Assembly (NCBI GenBank): GCA_034521715.1
Contig: JAXHLY010000009.1
Span: 136,542 to 200,541 of the forward strand
Direction of reading: 5' to 3'
Length of the DNA stretch: 64,000 bases
From: Methylohalomonas sp034521715
GTDB taxonomy: Bacteria; Pseudomonadota; Gammaproteobacteria; Methylohalomonadales; Methylohalomonadaceae
Positions 1-10,348 of this stretch are shown here, one piece after another. Within the stretch, counting starts at the first letter, position 1. Each line of letters opens with the position of its first letter. The notes beneath the pieces were generated by a model. It saw nothing but the letters and a program-made list of their open reading frames with translations, ran no database searches and had not been told where the DNA came from. Position numbers and translations under genes: made by a program.

Positions 1-817
1 TTACGAGACCATTCTGTTGATAGAACTGCTTGGTAAACTGGCGGAATGCCTCACCGGCCTGATCCGGGCTATCAAAAATCCATTTCTCCATACGCATGAA
101 ATTGCGCGCCTTCTCGGTATCATCCAGCATATCAACAAGATCCACATATTTCTGCCCCATCAACTGGAACGGCTTAAGGCCGAGGTAGGTCCAGTTCAGA
201 AGTTCTCCAGGAATGTTGCCCAGTGTATCAACCAGTAAGTCTACATCGATATGACGCACCAGATGACTCAACTGATCATCCTTGGTCTGAAAATCCACCG
301 GCGTCACTGTCGTTATCAGGTTCTTGATTTTCTCACTATGCAATGCTGTATAGCAAAGACTGAAAGTACCACCCTGGCAAATACCCAGCAGGTTGATTGT
401 CTTCTGATTGTGCCTGTTCCGCACCACATCAACACAGCGATCGATATAGCCGTTTATATAATCGTTTAGATCCAGATAACGATCGGCAGCGTCTGGATAA
501 CCCCAGTCTATCAGGTAAACATCCTGACCGGAGTCGAGCAATCCCTGGATCATTGATCGTCCCTCCTGGAGATCCGCTATATAGGGACGGTTAACCAGCG
601 CATAGACAATCAGCAACGGTATCTTGTTCGGATTCTCGACCCGTGGCGTAAAATGATAGAGGACAAGTTTGTCTTCTGTATAAACCGGCTCTTTTTCAGA
701 GACACCGACTTCAATCTCTCCAATATCACTAAGAGTCTGAAATCCCTGTGAGAGCTTGGCGTTAAAATCATTGATCTCACGCGTAATCTCGTCTGGCCTC
801 ATCTGAAATGGGAACAC
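1..817 (-). CDS. phaC: Class III poly(3-hydroxyalkanoate) synthase subunit PhaC (partial, runs off the left edge)
   Basis: PhaC polymerises 3-hydroxyacyl-CoA into PHA at the granule surface; in class III enzymes it works together with PhaE. The reading frame is open from a GTG at 815-817 to the window edge, about 272 residues. It begins MFPFQMRPDEITREINDF and contains the lipase-like box GICQGG with the catalytic cysteine, followed by the conserved TPVDF segment. The GTG start is favoured because AGGAG lies about 8 bases upstream and because no ATG gives the conserved N-terminus. It lies 39 bases downstream of phaE, in the usual class III phaE-phaC order. The C-terminal catalytic Asp and His are outside the window. 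Family assignment is firm. Confidence 0.9.
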   Translation of the reverse strand, partial: MFPFQMRPDEITREINDFNAKLSQGFQTLSDIGEIEVGVSEKEPVYTEDKLVLYHFTPRVENPNKIPLLIVYALVNRPYIADLQEGRSMIQGLLDSGQDVYLIDWGYPDAADRYLDLNDYINGYIDRCVDVVRNRHNQKTINLLGICQGGTFSLCYTALHSEKIKNLITTVTPVDFQTKDDQLSHLVRHIDVDLLVDTLGNIPGELLNWTYLGLKPFQLMGQKYVDLVDMLDDTEKARNFMRMEKWIFDSPDQAGEAFRQFTKQFYQQNGLV

Positions 818-856
818 TTTAATAACTCCTCGGATATTTAATATTGAAACAGAACA

Positions 857-2081
857 TTATCTAGCCTTCTTCTTGCCGGCCTTTTTCTTACCAGTCTTCT
901 TCTTGCCGGTCTTCTTCTTGCCGGCCTTTTTCTTACCAGTCTTCTTCTTGCCGGCCTTTTTCTTGCCGGCCTTTTTCTTTCCGGCGCTTTTTGGGGCAGT
1001 ATCTGTCTTGACACCCGCACTGGATCCGGCCTCCCTACCCGACCGCATTGCCTTGACCTCGTGCTCAAGTGCTTCAACTTTCTTCAACTCACTCTCAAGC
1101 GTTTCTATTCGATTTTTGGAATCAATCAGACTGCGGCGTAACTCCTGCTGGCGTTTCTGCACGGTAGCCATGCCCTTGCGTGTCGGCATGCCCAGCGCGC
1201 TCATGGTCTCGTCCATGATACCCTGGCCATGACGTTTCAGCGCCATGAGATCATTCACCAGCTTGCCATACAGGCGGGAATACTCCTCGCTCTTTACATA
1301 GTCGGCATAGGCGGATTCATTACAATCCACCCAGAGATCATAAACCTCCCGCAGACTGTTTATCTCCTCACCGTTTTCTGCCATCTCCAGGATACGCTGC
1401 TTCATGATGTCCAGCGCATCGATCCCGACCTTCCCCAGCTGCACGTGGTACTCATGGCTACTGCGCTGGTAGTTGGCCAGTAACCTGAGACCGTTCTGTA
1501 CCTGCTCCTGGGATTCGCGTGAGTATCCGATGCCGGGCACGGAAAGGAATTTGTCCGTGACCTTTTCGACATCCGGTTTGAAACCCTGCAAAAAATCTCC
1601 GGGAAATACAGAACCACTGGACATCGTCCGCTGGAGAGTATCCATGGGCAGCTGACAGGCGCCAAACATGCCGCTCAGCATCTGGCCCATGTCGCGTCTG
1701 CGACTGCCCCAGATAATTCTTCATTTCCTCGAAATGCTCTTCGAGTTCTTCCTGCCAGTTATCGGTGCTCTTGCCGACTTCTGCCAGCCCGTGCATGAAC
1801 CGGCTCATCTGGTCGGTCACGAAATAGAATGACCTGAGTCTGGTCGATCAAGCTGGCTGTAAAAATCTTTGGTTTCAACTGGAGCGCTGTCGGCAACCGT
1901 TTTCCACCAGTATTCGAGCGCCTTGTTCCAGGGATTTTCGGTAAGTATCACCGCTACCGGAATCAGTCTTGCCCTGCTCGGCCTGGTTGCCACTGAGAGC
2001 CGTCCAGGCATCCATGTATTTGCGCTGGGCTTCCAGCCAGTCTGTATTCCAGAAGGGAAACGGATTTTTGGTATCACTCAT
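857..2081 (-). CDS. phaE: Class III PHA synthase subunit PhaE, frameshifted, with a lysine-rich repeat tail
   Basis: PhaE is the non-catalytic partner of PhaC. The product is readable only by joining three frames: an N-terminus (MSDTKNPFPFWNTDWLEAQ) from 2081, a middle part (MTDQMSRFMHGLAEVGKSTD) around 1820, and the last 277 residues from about 1690. The joined length is near 405 residues, longer than typical PhaE proteins of about 350-370. The second half is helical, and a coiled coil around the RQQELRRSLIDSKNRIETLE segment precedes the tail. The last 43 residues are nine (A/T)GKKK pentapeptides, a basic histone-H1-like or PhaF-like tail. Conserved sequence on both sides of each break makes sequencing indels more likely than a real pseudogene. 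The neighbours phaC and the phasin support the function. Confidence 0.82.
863..988 (-). repeat. 15-bp tandem repeat encoding (A/T)GKKK pentapeptides
   Basis: About nine consecutive 15-bp units, each reading (A/T)-G-K-K-K on the minus strand, form the 3' end of phaE. Units alternate between alanine and threonine codons and vary at synonymous sites. The array is in frame and ends at the stop codon, so it is a coding repeat. Its copy number could vary by slippage. Confidence 0.85.
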
Positions 2082-2158
2082 GGCTTCGAATTCTCTCGGC
2101 TTGCGTCCTTCAATAATTATAACAGCCTATCTGGCTGCCACCTCAATAAGACTATAGA

Positions 2159-3781
2159 TCAATCATGCAATTCCGACAGCTGTTCGTAGGCTTCCAGCGT
2201 CAGGAATTCGGGCAGCTGCGGTCCCGTAATCATTCGGTCAAGGAGATCCGCGGCAGCTGTATAGTTACGCCGGTAATAATGCTGATCACCATAAAGAATT
2301 TTAACGGACTCCAGCTCATGTGCCAGCACCCGCCGGAACAGTTCCACATCAATGGCACGGCCGTCATCAAGAATACCCTTGGGATACTGGATCCACTGCC
2401 AGATCTGCGCCCGGGCAATTTCGGCCGTGGCGGCATCCTCCATTAAATTGTAGATAGGTACGGCGCCCAGGCCACCCAGCCAGGCTTCGGTATAGCGTAA
2501 AGCCGCACTGACATTGTCCATCAAACCCTGAATTGTGATCGCGCCTTCCGGCAGTTCGAGCAAGTCAACCGCGGTTACATTGACATCATCACGTTGTCTC
2601 TCGATCTGGTTGGCTTCTGGCATATACTGATTAAAGACTTCTTCACAGATCGGTACCAGCGCCGGGTGCCCCACCCAGGAACCATCATGGCCATCGCGTG
2701 CCTCGCGTTCCTTGTCACGACGCACCTTCATCATCGCTATTTCATTCATATCCGGGTCATCCTTGACCGGCAATTGGGCAGCCATGCCGCCCATGGCGTG
2801 AACACCGCGCCGGTGGCAGGTCTTGATAAGCAGCTGTGAATAAGAGCGCAGAAAATGCGTGGTCATGGTCACCCGGCTGCGATCCGGCAGCACGAAATTC
2901 GGATGATTGCGGAAACACTTGATGAAGCTGAATATATAATCCCAGCGGCCGCAGTTGAGGCCGGCGGAATGCTCGCGCAGCTCGTAGAGGATTTCGTCCA
3001 TTTCGAACGCCGCGAGAATCGTTTCAATCAGTACGGTAGCCTTGATCGTGCCACGCGGGATATGCAGTTCATCCTGGGCAAAATTGAACACATTGTTCCA
3101 CAGGCGGGCTTCAAGATGGGACTGCATCTTGGGCAGATAGAAAAACGGACCCGCGCCCTGATCCAGCAGGGCCCTGGCATTGTGGTAGAAGTACAGGCCA
3201 AAATCCCAAAGTCCCGCCGGCACCGGGCGACCGTCGAGTTGGACATGGCTTTCTTCCATATGCCAGCCACGTGGACGCACCAGCAGGGTGGCTACTTCAT
3301 TATTGAGGCGGTACTGCTTGCCGTTGTCGGCGGTAAAATCGATCTGGCGGCGAATGGCGTCATGAAGATTCACCTGGCCATTGATCATGGTTTCCCAGGT
3401 GGGACTGGAAGAGTCCTCGAAATCTGCCATGAACATGCGGGCACCGGAATTGAGTGCATTGATGACCATTTTGCGGTCAACCGGGCCCGTGATCTCGACC
3501 CGTCGGTCCTGAAGTACTTCCGGCAACGGCGCCGCTTTCCAGTCTCCCGACCGTATCCCGGCGGTCTCTTCCAGAAAATCCGGCAACTCCCCGGCATCCA
3601 GCCGGGCCTGACGCTCGCGCCGCCGTTTTAACAGCGCATCGACTTCCGGCCAAAACTCGCGGACAAGGCGCTCGATGAATGCCAGTGCTTCAGGCGTCAG
3701 GAATTTGTCGGCTTGGGGATTTGGCGCTGCGGCAAGAATATCCAACCCAGCCATCTTCTGCGCATGGGATGCATCATTCAT
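2159..3781 (-). CDS. aceB: Malate synthase A
   Basis: Condenses glyoxylate and acetyl-CoA to malate in the glyoxylate shunt, allowing growth on acetate or fatty acids. The intact frame of 540 residues matches the malate synthase A length. Visible signatures are the RPRGWHMEESHV segment, GTIKATVLIETILAAFEMDE with the metal-binding acidic residue, the AGLNCGRWDYIFSFIK motif, and GVHAMGGMAAQLPVK. The ATG at 3781 is chosen over an upstream codon at 3847 because GAGG sits 8 bases before it and the protein then starts at the usual place. It lies between phaE and the phasin gene on the same strand, so the locus couples acetyl-CoA use to storage. Isocitrate lyase is not in the window. Confidence 0.95.
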   Translation of the reverse strand: MNDASHAQKMAGLDILAAAPNPQADKFLTPEALAFIERLVREFWPEVDALLKRRRERQARLDAGELPDFLEETAGIRSGDWKAAPLPEVLQDRRVEITGPVDRKMVINALNSGARMFMADFEDSSSPTWETMINGQVNLHDAIRRQIDFTADNGKQYRLNNEVATLLVRPRGWHMEESHVQLDGRPVPAGLWDFGLYFYHNARALLDQGAGPFFYLPKMQSHLEARLWNNVFNFAQDELHIPRGTIKATVLIETILAAFEMDEILYELREHSAGLNCGRWDYIFSFIKCFRNHPNFVLPDRSRVTMTTHFLRSYSQLLIKTCHRRGVHAMGGMAAQLPVKDDPDMNEIAMMKVRRDKEREARDGHDGSWVGHPALVPICEEVFNQYMPEANQIERQRDDVNVTAVDLLELPEGAITIQGLMDNVSAALRYTEAWLGGLGAVPIYNLMEDAATAEIARAQIWQWIQYPKGILDDGRAIDVELFRRVLAHELESVKILYGDQHYYRRNYTAAADLLDRMITGPQLPEFLTLEAYEQLSELHD

Positions 3782-3859
3782 GACGTAAACCTCGATTTCT
3801 TTATGATGGTTCCGATCAACTCCCCCATTAACCTGAAAACCGCACAACTACAGGTAAGA

Positions 3860-3892
3860 AAACCCGTATCCCCAAGACGGAGATACGGGTTT
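3860..3892. terminator. Hairpin terminator between the phasin gene and aceB
   Basis: A perfect 11-bp inverted repeat (AAACCCGTATC and its complement) with an 11-base loop lies just downstream of the phasin gene on the minus strand. The minus-strand copy is followed by TTTTCTTACC. It probably ends or attenuates phasin transcription before aceB, giving higher phasin than aceB mRNA. Confidence 0.7.
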
Positions 3893-3925
3893 ATGTACAA
3901 GGGAGGCCGAGATAAACCCGCTCGA

Positions 3926-4318
3926 TTAGGCAGCCTTCTTGGTGGCAGCCGCCGTGATGGTCTTCTTCTGTGCCGGCTTGGCGGTATCGGCAAAGCTCTC
4001 GGCGGTCTTCTCGAACCAGGAGGCAATTTCTTCGCCGGACTCGTTCAGTACATCGGCGGTCTGCTTGCTGATATCCATGACCTTGCTGCTGTACTGGTTG
4101 GCCAGATCGGATTCAGCGGCGACCAGGTCCTTGTAATTCGTGGTGCTGCTCAGCAGCTTGGCCTGCTCGACACTGCCTTCGATGCCGATGGTGGCCAGGG
4201 AAAACTGCAGTTCGGTCAGCTTCTGCAGGGCCTTGGTATTAATGGTGCCCAGCTGCTGCAGGTTTTCGTAAGAGGTCTTACCGGCGTTAACAAACTGTTC
4301 AAAGATATCGTTTTGCAT
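3926..4318 (-). CDS. phaP: Phasin family protein (PHA granule-associated)
   Basis: Phasins coat PHA granules and control their size and number. This 130-residue, mostly helical protein starts MQNDIFEQFVNAGKTSYENL and carries the phasin-type pattern of spaced aromatic and hydrophobic positions. It ends in a short AAATKKAA basic tail. The start at 4318 has GGAG 9 bases upstream. It sits directly upstream of aceB and of the PHA synthase genes on the same strand. Upstream lie TTGTGC/GCACAA inverted repeats that could bind a PHA-responsive repressor. Low similarity is normal for phasins, so the call rests on fold-like composition plus context. Confidence 0.85.
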   Translation of the reverse strand: MQNDIFEQFVNAGKTSYENLQQLGTINTKALQKLTELQFSLATIGIEGSVEQAKLLSSTTNYKDLVAAESDLANQYSSKVMDISKQTADVLNESGEEIASWFEKTAESFADTAKPAQKKTITAAATKKAA

Positions 4319-4363
4319 GGTGTTTATCTCCAGTCATACGTTGTTCGTTGCAATCAATCGGAA

Positions 4364-4394
4364 TTGTGCGTTGCACAATGTTGCATTGCACAAT
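4364..4394. promoter_or_regulatory. Candidate operator upstream of the phasin gene
   Basis: TTGTGC-N3-GCACAA (4364-4378) is a perfect inverted repeat, and TTGCACAAT recurs 15 bp later (4371-4379 and 4386-4394). PhaR-type regulators of phasin genes are known to bind TGC-rich inverted repeats, so this is a plausible autoregulatory operator. No phaR gene is visible here, so the assignment is inference. Confidence 0.45.
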
Positions 4395-4459
4395 ATAACA
4401 ACACCCCACCTCTGTCACGCGCCTGCAAATGAATTATTTTGATGCTGCTCGAGCACACA

Positions 4460-4490
4460 GATGGCCCGCTGGCCGAGGCGGCGGGCCATC
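4460..4490. terminator. GC-rich 10-bp hairpin downstream of ppa
   Basis: GATGGCCCGC at 4460-4469 pairs perfectly with 4481-4490 across an 11-base loop, shortly after the ppa stop on the minus strand. No T-run follows on that strand, so it may be a weak or factor-assisted terminator or an mRNA-stabilising hairpin. Confidence 0.45.
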
Positions 4491-4521
4491 ACAGTATATC
4501 CTTTATAAACAAGTAGTTATA

Positions 4522-5070
4522 TCAAAAGAGGGGCTTATCTGGTTCCTGCTGAAAACGCGCCAGCGAGTCGTTGATTTCGGCCCTGGCGGCATCGACACCT
4601 TCCCAGCCCTGGAGCTCGACCCACTTGTTCGGCTCGAGGTCCTTGTAGTGCTCGAAGAAATGCGAGATCTGATCAAGCAGGGCCGGCTGCAGGTCCTCGT
4701 AGGAGTCCACGTTCCGGTGAAACTTGGAGACCTTGCCGATGGGCACGACCAGCAGCTTGCTGTCGTCGCCGGCCTCGTCGACCATCTTCAGCACGCCGAT
4801 GGGCCGGCAGCGGATCACCGAACCGTGGATCAGCGGCATCGGCGTAGCAATGATGACATCGACGGGGTCGCCGTCCAGTGACAGCGTCCGCGGGATATAG
4901 CCATAGTTGCACGGATAGCGCATGGAGGTATTCAGAAAACGATCCACGAACATGGCGCCCGTTTCCTTGTCCAGCTCGTATTTTACCGGGTCGCTGTAGA
5001 TCGGGATTTCCACGACCACGTTGACATTTTCGGGCGGATCGTCGCCCGGTCCGACTCTGTCCAGATTCAT
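4522..5070 (-). CDS. ppa: Inorganic pyrophosphatase (family I)
   Basis: Hydrolyses pyrophosphate to phosphate in the cytoplasm, pulling PPi-releasing reactions forward. The 182-residue protein has the family I signature DGDPVDV after the CNYGYIPRTLSL segment, plus the usual acidic metal ligands and the C-terminal KWVELQGWEG region. The ATG at 5070 gives the standard MNLDRVGPGDDPP N-terminus; an earlier in-frame ATG at 5133 would add 21 residues overlapping acs. It lies immediately downstream of acs, whose reaction makes PPi, so co-transcription makes metabolic sense. Confidence 0.95.
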   Translation of the reverse strand: MNLDRVGPGDDPPENVNVVVEIPIYSDPVKYELDKETGAMFVDRFLNTSMRYPCNYGYIPRTLSLDGDPVDVIIATPMPLIHGSVIRCRPIGVLKMVDEAGDDSKLLVVPIGKVSKFHRNVDSYEDLQPALLDQISHFFEHYKDLEPNKWVELQGWEGVDAARAEINDSLARFQQEPDKPLF

Positions 5071-5098
5071 GAGATATTCAGACTTCTCCCGGGCTTGG

Positions 5099-7038
5099 CT
5101 AGTTGTTGGCTCGTTCGTCGATAAGGTTATCAACCACTGAAGGGTCGGCCAGTGTACTGGTATCGCCGAGGTTGTCCAGTTCGTTGGATGCGATCTTGCG
5201 CAGGATCCGCCGCATGATCTTGCCGGAGCGTGTTTTCGGCAGTCCCGGGGCCCACTGGATTACATCCGGCGAGGCAATCGGACCGATCTCGTCGCGGACC
5301 AGCTGCACCAGCTCCTTGCGCAATTCATCGCTGGGTTCAACACCTGACATCAGCGTGACATAGGCATAAATGCCCTGCCCCTTGACGTCATGCGGGAAAC
5401 CGACCACGGCGGCCTCGGCCACCGAATCATGCAGTACCAGGGCACTCTCAACCTCCGCCGTTCCCATACGGTGACCGGAAACATTAAGCACATCGTCGAT
5501 ACGGCCGGTGATCCAGTAATAGCCATCGGCGTCACGACGGGCGCCGTCACCACTGAAATACTTGCCCGGATATATCTTGAAGTAGGTATCGATGAAGCGC
5601 TGGTGATCGCCGTATACCGTGCGCATCATGCCCGGCCACGGCCGCTTGATGCACAGCGCGCCCGTGGCCTCACCTTCAAGTTCATTGCCCTTGTCATCCA
5701 CCAGGCAGGGTTCAACTCCGAAGAATGGCAGCGTTGCTGAACCCGGTTTGAGATCGATCGCGCCGGGCAGCGGCGTAATCATGTGGCCACCGGTTTCGGT
5801 CTGCCACCAGGTATCGATGATCGGACAACGCGCATCGCCGACAACATGATAATACCACTCCCAGGCCTCGGGATTGATGGGTTCACCAACAGTGGCAAGA
5901 ATACGCAGGCTCTTGCGGCTGGTCTTTTTCACCGGTTCATCGCCCTGGCCCATCAGCGAGCGGATGGCCGTCGGTGCCGTGTAGAAAATATTGACTTTGT
6001 GCTTGTCGACAACCTGCCAGAAACGGCCGGCATCCGGATAGGTCGGTACGCCCTCGAACATCAGCGAAATCGCGCCGTTGGCCAGCGGACCGTAAACAAT
6101 ATAGGAGTGACCGGTCACCCAGCCGACATCGGCCGTGCACCAGTACACCTCGCCGTCCTGATAATCGAACACATATTTATGCGTCATGGCGCAAAAGAGC
6201 AGGTAACCGCCGGTGGTATGCAACACCCCTTTCGGCTTGCCGGTCGAACCCGATGTATAAAGAATGAACAGCGGATCCTCGGCATCCATTTCCTCGGGTT
6301 CGCAGTCGGCACTGGCCTCGCTCATCGCGGCTTCGTACCAGACATCACGCTTGTCATTCCAGTCGATATCGCCGCCGGTGCGCTTGACGACAATCACGGT
6401 ATTCACATCCGGGCAGGATTTCAGCGCCTTGTCGGCATTCGCTTTCAATGCCACCGTGCGTCCGCCACGAACACCCTCGTCAGCCGTGATAACCACGTTA
6501 CACTGCGAATCGAGCACGCGATCTTTCAGCGCCTCCGGCGAGAAACCGCCGAACACGATCGAGTGGACAGCGCCGATACGGCAACAGGCCAGCATGGCCA
6601 CTGCCGCTTCCGGAATCATCGGCAGATAAATACAGATGCGGTCGCCCTTCTTCGACGCCGCGGCTTTTCAGGACGTTGGCGAACTTGCAGACCTGCTCGT
6701 ACAGCTCGCGGTAGCTGATATGCTTGTCATCGGCCGGGTCATCACCCTCCCAGATGATCGCGGTCTGGTCGCCACGCTTGTCCAGGTGCCGGTCCAGGCA
6801 GTTGTAGCTGACATTCAGCTTGCCGCCGATAAACCATTTGATGCTGGCCTTGTGGAAATCCCATTCCTGAACCTTGTCCCACATCTTGCTCCAGGTCAGG
6901 AACTGATCCGCCTGCTCGCCCCAGAATGCATCGGGATCACTCGATTGAGCGCCGATACATGGTTTCATACTGTTTTTTATTAACATGTGCATTCCTGGCG
7001 ATATCCTCAGGCACCGGATGCTTCTCGATTTCCCACAT
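5099..7038 (-). CDS. acs: Acetyl-CoA synthetase (AMP-forming), two apparent frameshifts
   Basis: Activates acetate to acetyl-CoA via acetyl-AMP. The true start is the ATG at 7038, preceded by GAGGAGGG at 5-base spacing, giving MWEIEKHPVPEDIARNAHVN. Two single-base insertions break the frame: an extra base near 6939 (SIE then DPDAFWGEQ) and an extra C of a CCC run near 6645 (RGVEEG then RICIYLPMIPEAA). Correcting both gives a full-length enzyme of about 645 residues. Motifs seen are YTSGSTGKPKGVLHT (ATP-binding), TWWQTETGGHM, and PKTRSGKIMRR carrying the lysine that is reversibly acetylated in Acs. The upstream region carries a sigma-54 promoter and binding sites for the adjacent activator. 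Confidence 0.9.
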
Positions 7039-7170
7039 AACGACCCTCCTCTTCTACTCCAGGTCTCGACCGTCGACCGTCAGTCCTGGAAGTGTAATCC
7101 TGTTATTCAGGTAACGCGCTGTCCCGCAAGGAACATGGTATTTGGCCATCATATCGCAAAGACCCGTCTA

Positions 7171-7201
7171 AAAAAAAAGCAGGCTGCCAACAGCAGCCTG
7201 C
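7171..7201 (-). terminator. Strong intrinsic terminator upstream of acs
   Basis: GCAGGCTGC (7179-7187) and GCAGCCTGC (7193-7201) form a perfect 9-bp stem with a 5-base loop. On the minus strand it is followed by eight or more T residues (7171-7178). It lies downstream of the sigma-54 promoter at 7310-7326 and upstream of the acs start, so it ends a short transcript or acts as an attenuator. Confidence 0.85.
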
Positions 7202-7300
7202 CCAGGATATGTCGCTTTGCCCGAACCATTCCCAGTTTCCTGGGGGGCGACATATAGCGTTGCCGGCAATCAACTCGGGGTTCATTGCCCACTACGTAGC
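7171..7300 (-). ncRNA. Candidate sigma-54-dependent small RNA or acs leader (about 130 nt)
   Basis: Between a sigma-54 promoter and the strong terminator the minus strand shows nested structure. A 9-bp stem ATATGTCGC/GCGACATAT (7207-7215 with 7247-7255) encloses the hairpin CCCAG-TTTC-CTGGG (7231-7244). The transcript would be about 125-130 nt. It could be a free-standing sRNA or an attenuator leader of acs. There is no Rfam family that I can name for it. A 60-codon frame crosses it but shows no coding signature. Confidence 0.45.
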
Positions 7301-7309
7301 CTGACAAGG

Positions 7310-7326
7310 AGCAGTTTCCATGCCAG
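7310..7326 (-). promoter_or_regulatory. Sigma-54 (-24/-12) promoter
   Basis: On the minus strand the sequence CTGGCATGGAAACTGCT matches the YTGGCAYR-N4-TTGCW consensus with one mismatch and exact GG-N10-GC spacing. It points toward acs, lies beside the gene of a sigma-54 activator, and has TGTTGC-type inverted repeats 100-150 bp upstream, the normal enhancer distance. Confidence 0.75.
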
Positions 7327-7420
7327 ATCCGGGCAAATGCGGGGAAACAGCAAATGACTTTACATTCAATGGATTAAAGAACAACCGAATTACGCTCCCG
7401 CGCAAGCTGCAGGGGCAGTG

Positions 7421-7470
7421 CTGTTGCTGCAACATATTGCACAACAGCTGACTGTTGCAAACTGCAACAG

Positions 7471-7478
<8 letters not shown>
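7421..7478. promoter_or_regulatory. Probable activator-binding (enhancer) inverted repeats
   Basis: GTTGC-T-GCAAC lies at 7423-7433, and a perfect 15-bp inverted repeat (arm ACAGCTGACTGTTGC) spans 7444-7478 and overlaps the stop codon of the activator gene. TGTTGC/GCAACA half-sites are typical for AcoR-like sigma-54 activators. The 15-bp hairpin could also serve as the activator gene's terminator. Confidence 0.55.
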
Positions 7479-9492
<2,014 letters not shown>

Positions 9493-9541
9493 GTCCGATC
9501 TCCGGCAATCTCTCTAAGCAGGGTAATCGATAATAATACGT

Positions 9542-10321
9542 TTACCGGCCGGTTTCACCGGCTGCCGGCGACGGGCGGGCCGCCCGCAGCCGTCGCTCGA
9601 CTTCGATCCACAGGGCGACATAGGCACGTGCGGCCTCGCTGCCGGCGGCATAGGCGCCGAGCGGCGCCCGCCTGACCCCCATCTGCTCGACAATGCTGGC
9701 ATAGGGGATCGCCGTGCCGAGTGCTTCGGGGTGGGCCACGGGAAATTCCTCCAGTATCCTCTGGTGCAGCTGCCGGCGCCGGTCGACCATGGAAAAGAAC
9801 GGTAGCAGGTTGAGTCCGCCATAATCACTGGTACAGAACGCCTTCACTTGTTCATAGGCCCGCAGTGACAGCGGCGTGGGGATGACCGGTATCAGCAGTG
9901 CATCAACGGCGCGAAACACGCTTTCTGAAACCTGCGAAATACTCGGTGCGCAATCCAGCAGCACGACATCATAGTCATCGGCAATCGGCCGGATGATTTT
10001 TGCCAGGCGCTTGCCAGGTTTCTTGATCTCGCTCAACAGCACATCCATCTCGCGGTTGGAAAAATCCGCCGGGATGACATCCAGCCCCGGATAGTTACTG
10101 GCCTTGATGAAACGCTCCAGGTCGTGCTTCTTGTTCAGGAGCTTTTTACTACCGCCTTTCAGGCTGGGCTCGATACGATAATAAAAGGTCGCCGCCCCCT
10201 GTGGATCCAGATCCCACAGCAGCACGCGCCGGCCGGCGCAGATCGCGCAGTAGGCGAGATTGACCGCCGCCGCGGTCTTGCCGACGCCGCCCTTGAGATT
10301 ATAAGTGGCCAGTATATTCAT
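9542..10321 (-). CDS. ParA/MinD-family partitioning ATPase
   Basis: A 259-residue ParA-type ATPase with the deviant Walker A KGGVGKT at residues 10-16, the LLWDLDPQGAATFYY switch I/A' segment, and Walker B VVLLDCAPS. There is no N-terminal helix-turn-helix, so it resembles the small ParA proteins that position cargo by ATP-dependent nucleoid binding. No parB partner or parS cluster is nearby. The gene starts 27 bases after the CHAD protein gene and ends 49 bases before the sigma-54 activator. A role in spacing polyphosphate or PHA granules is an inference from the CHAD and PHA context. Confidence 0.85.
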   Translation of the reverse strand: MNILATYNLKGGVGKTAAAVNLAYCAICAGRRVLLWDLDPQGAATFYYRIEPSLKGGSKKLLNKKHDLERFIKASNYPGLDVIPADFSNREMDVLLSEIKKPGKRLAKIIRPIADDYDVVLLDCAPSISQVSESVFRAVDALLIPVIPTPLSLRAYEQVKAFCTSDYGGLNLLPFFSMVDRRRQLHQRILEEFPVAHPEALGTAIPYASIVEQMGVRRAPLGAYAAGSEAARAYVALWIEVERRLRAARPSPAAGETGR

Positions 10322-10348
10322 TGAGCACGCCTGTTAATCAGGATCGTT

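Noticed and set aside
863..988. Regular repeats resembling a small CRISPR array
   Set aside because: Units are contiguous 15-mers in a coding frame with no spacers.
873..1232. Plus-strand frame with repeated FLPVF/FLPAF units
   Set aside because: It is the antisense reading of the phaE (A/T)GKKK tail; repeats in one frame force repeats in the other.
2855..3631. 258-codon plus-strand frame
   Set aside because: Lies fully opposite malate synthase A, with no domain of its own and no ribosome binding site.
5783..6718. 311-codon plus-strand frame
   Set aside because: Antisense of acs in GC-rich codon-biased DNA; no recognisable domain.
7103..7285. 60-codon minus-strand frame between the sigma-54 promoter and acs
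   Set aside because: Crosses the terminator stem and T-run; composition is not protein-like. The structured RNA reading fits better.
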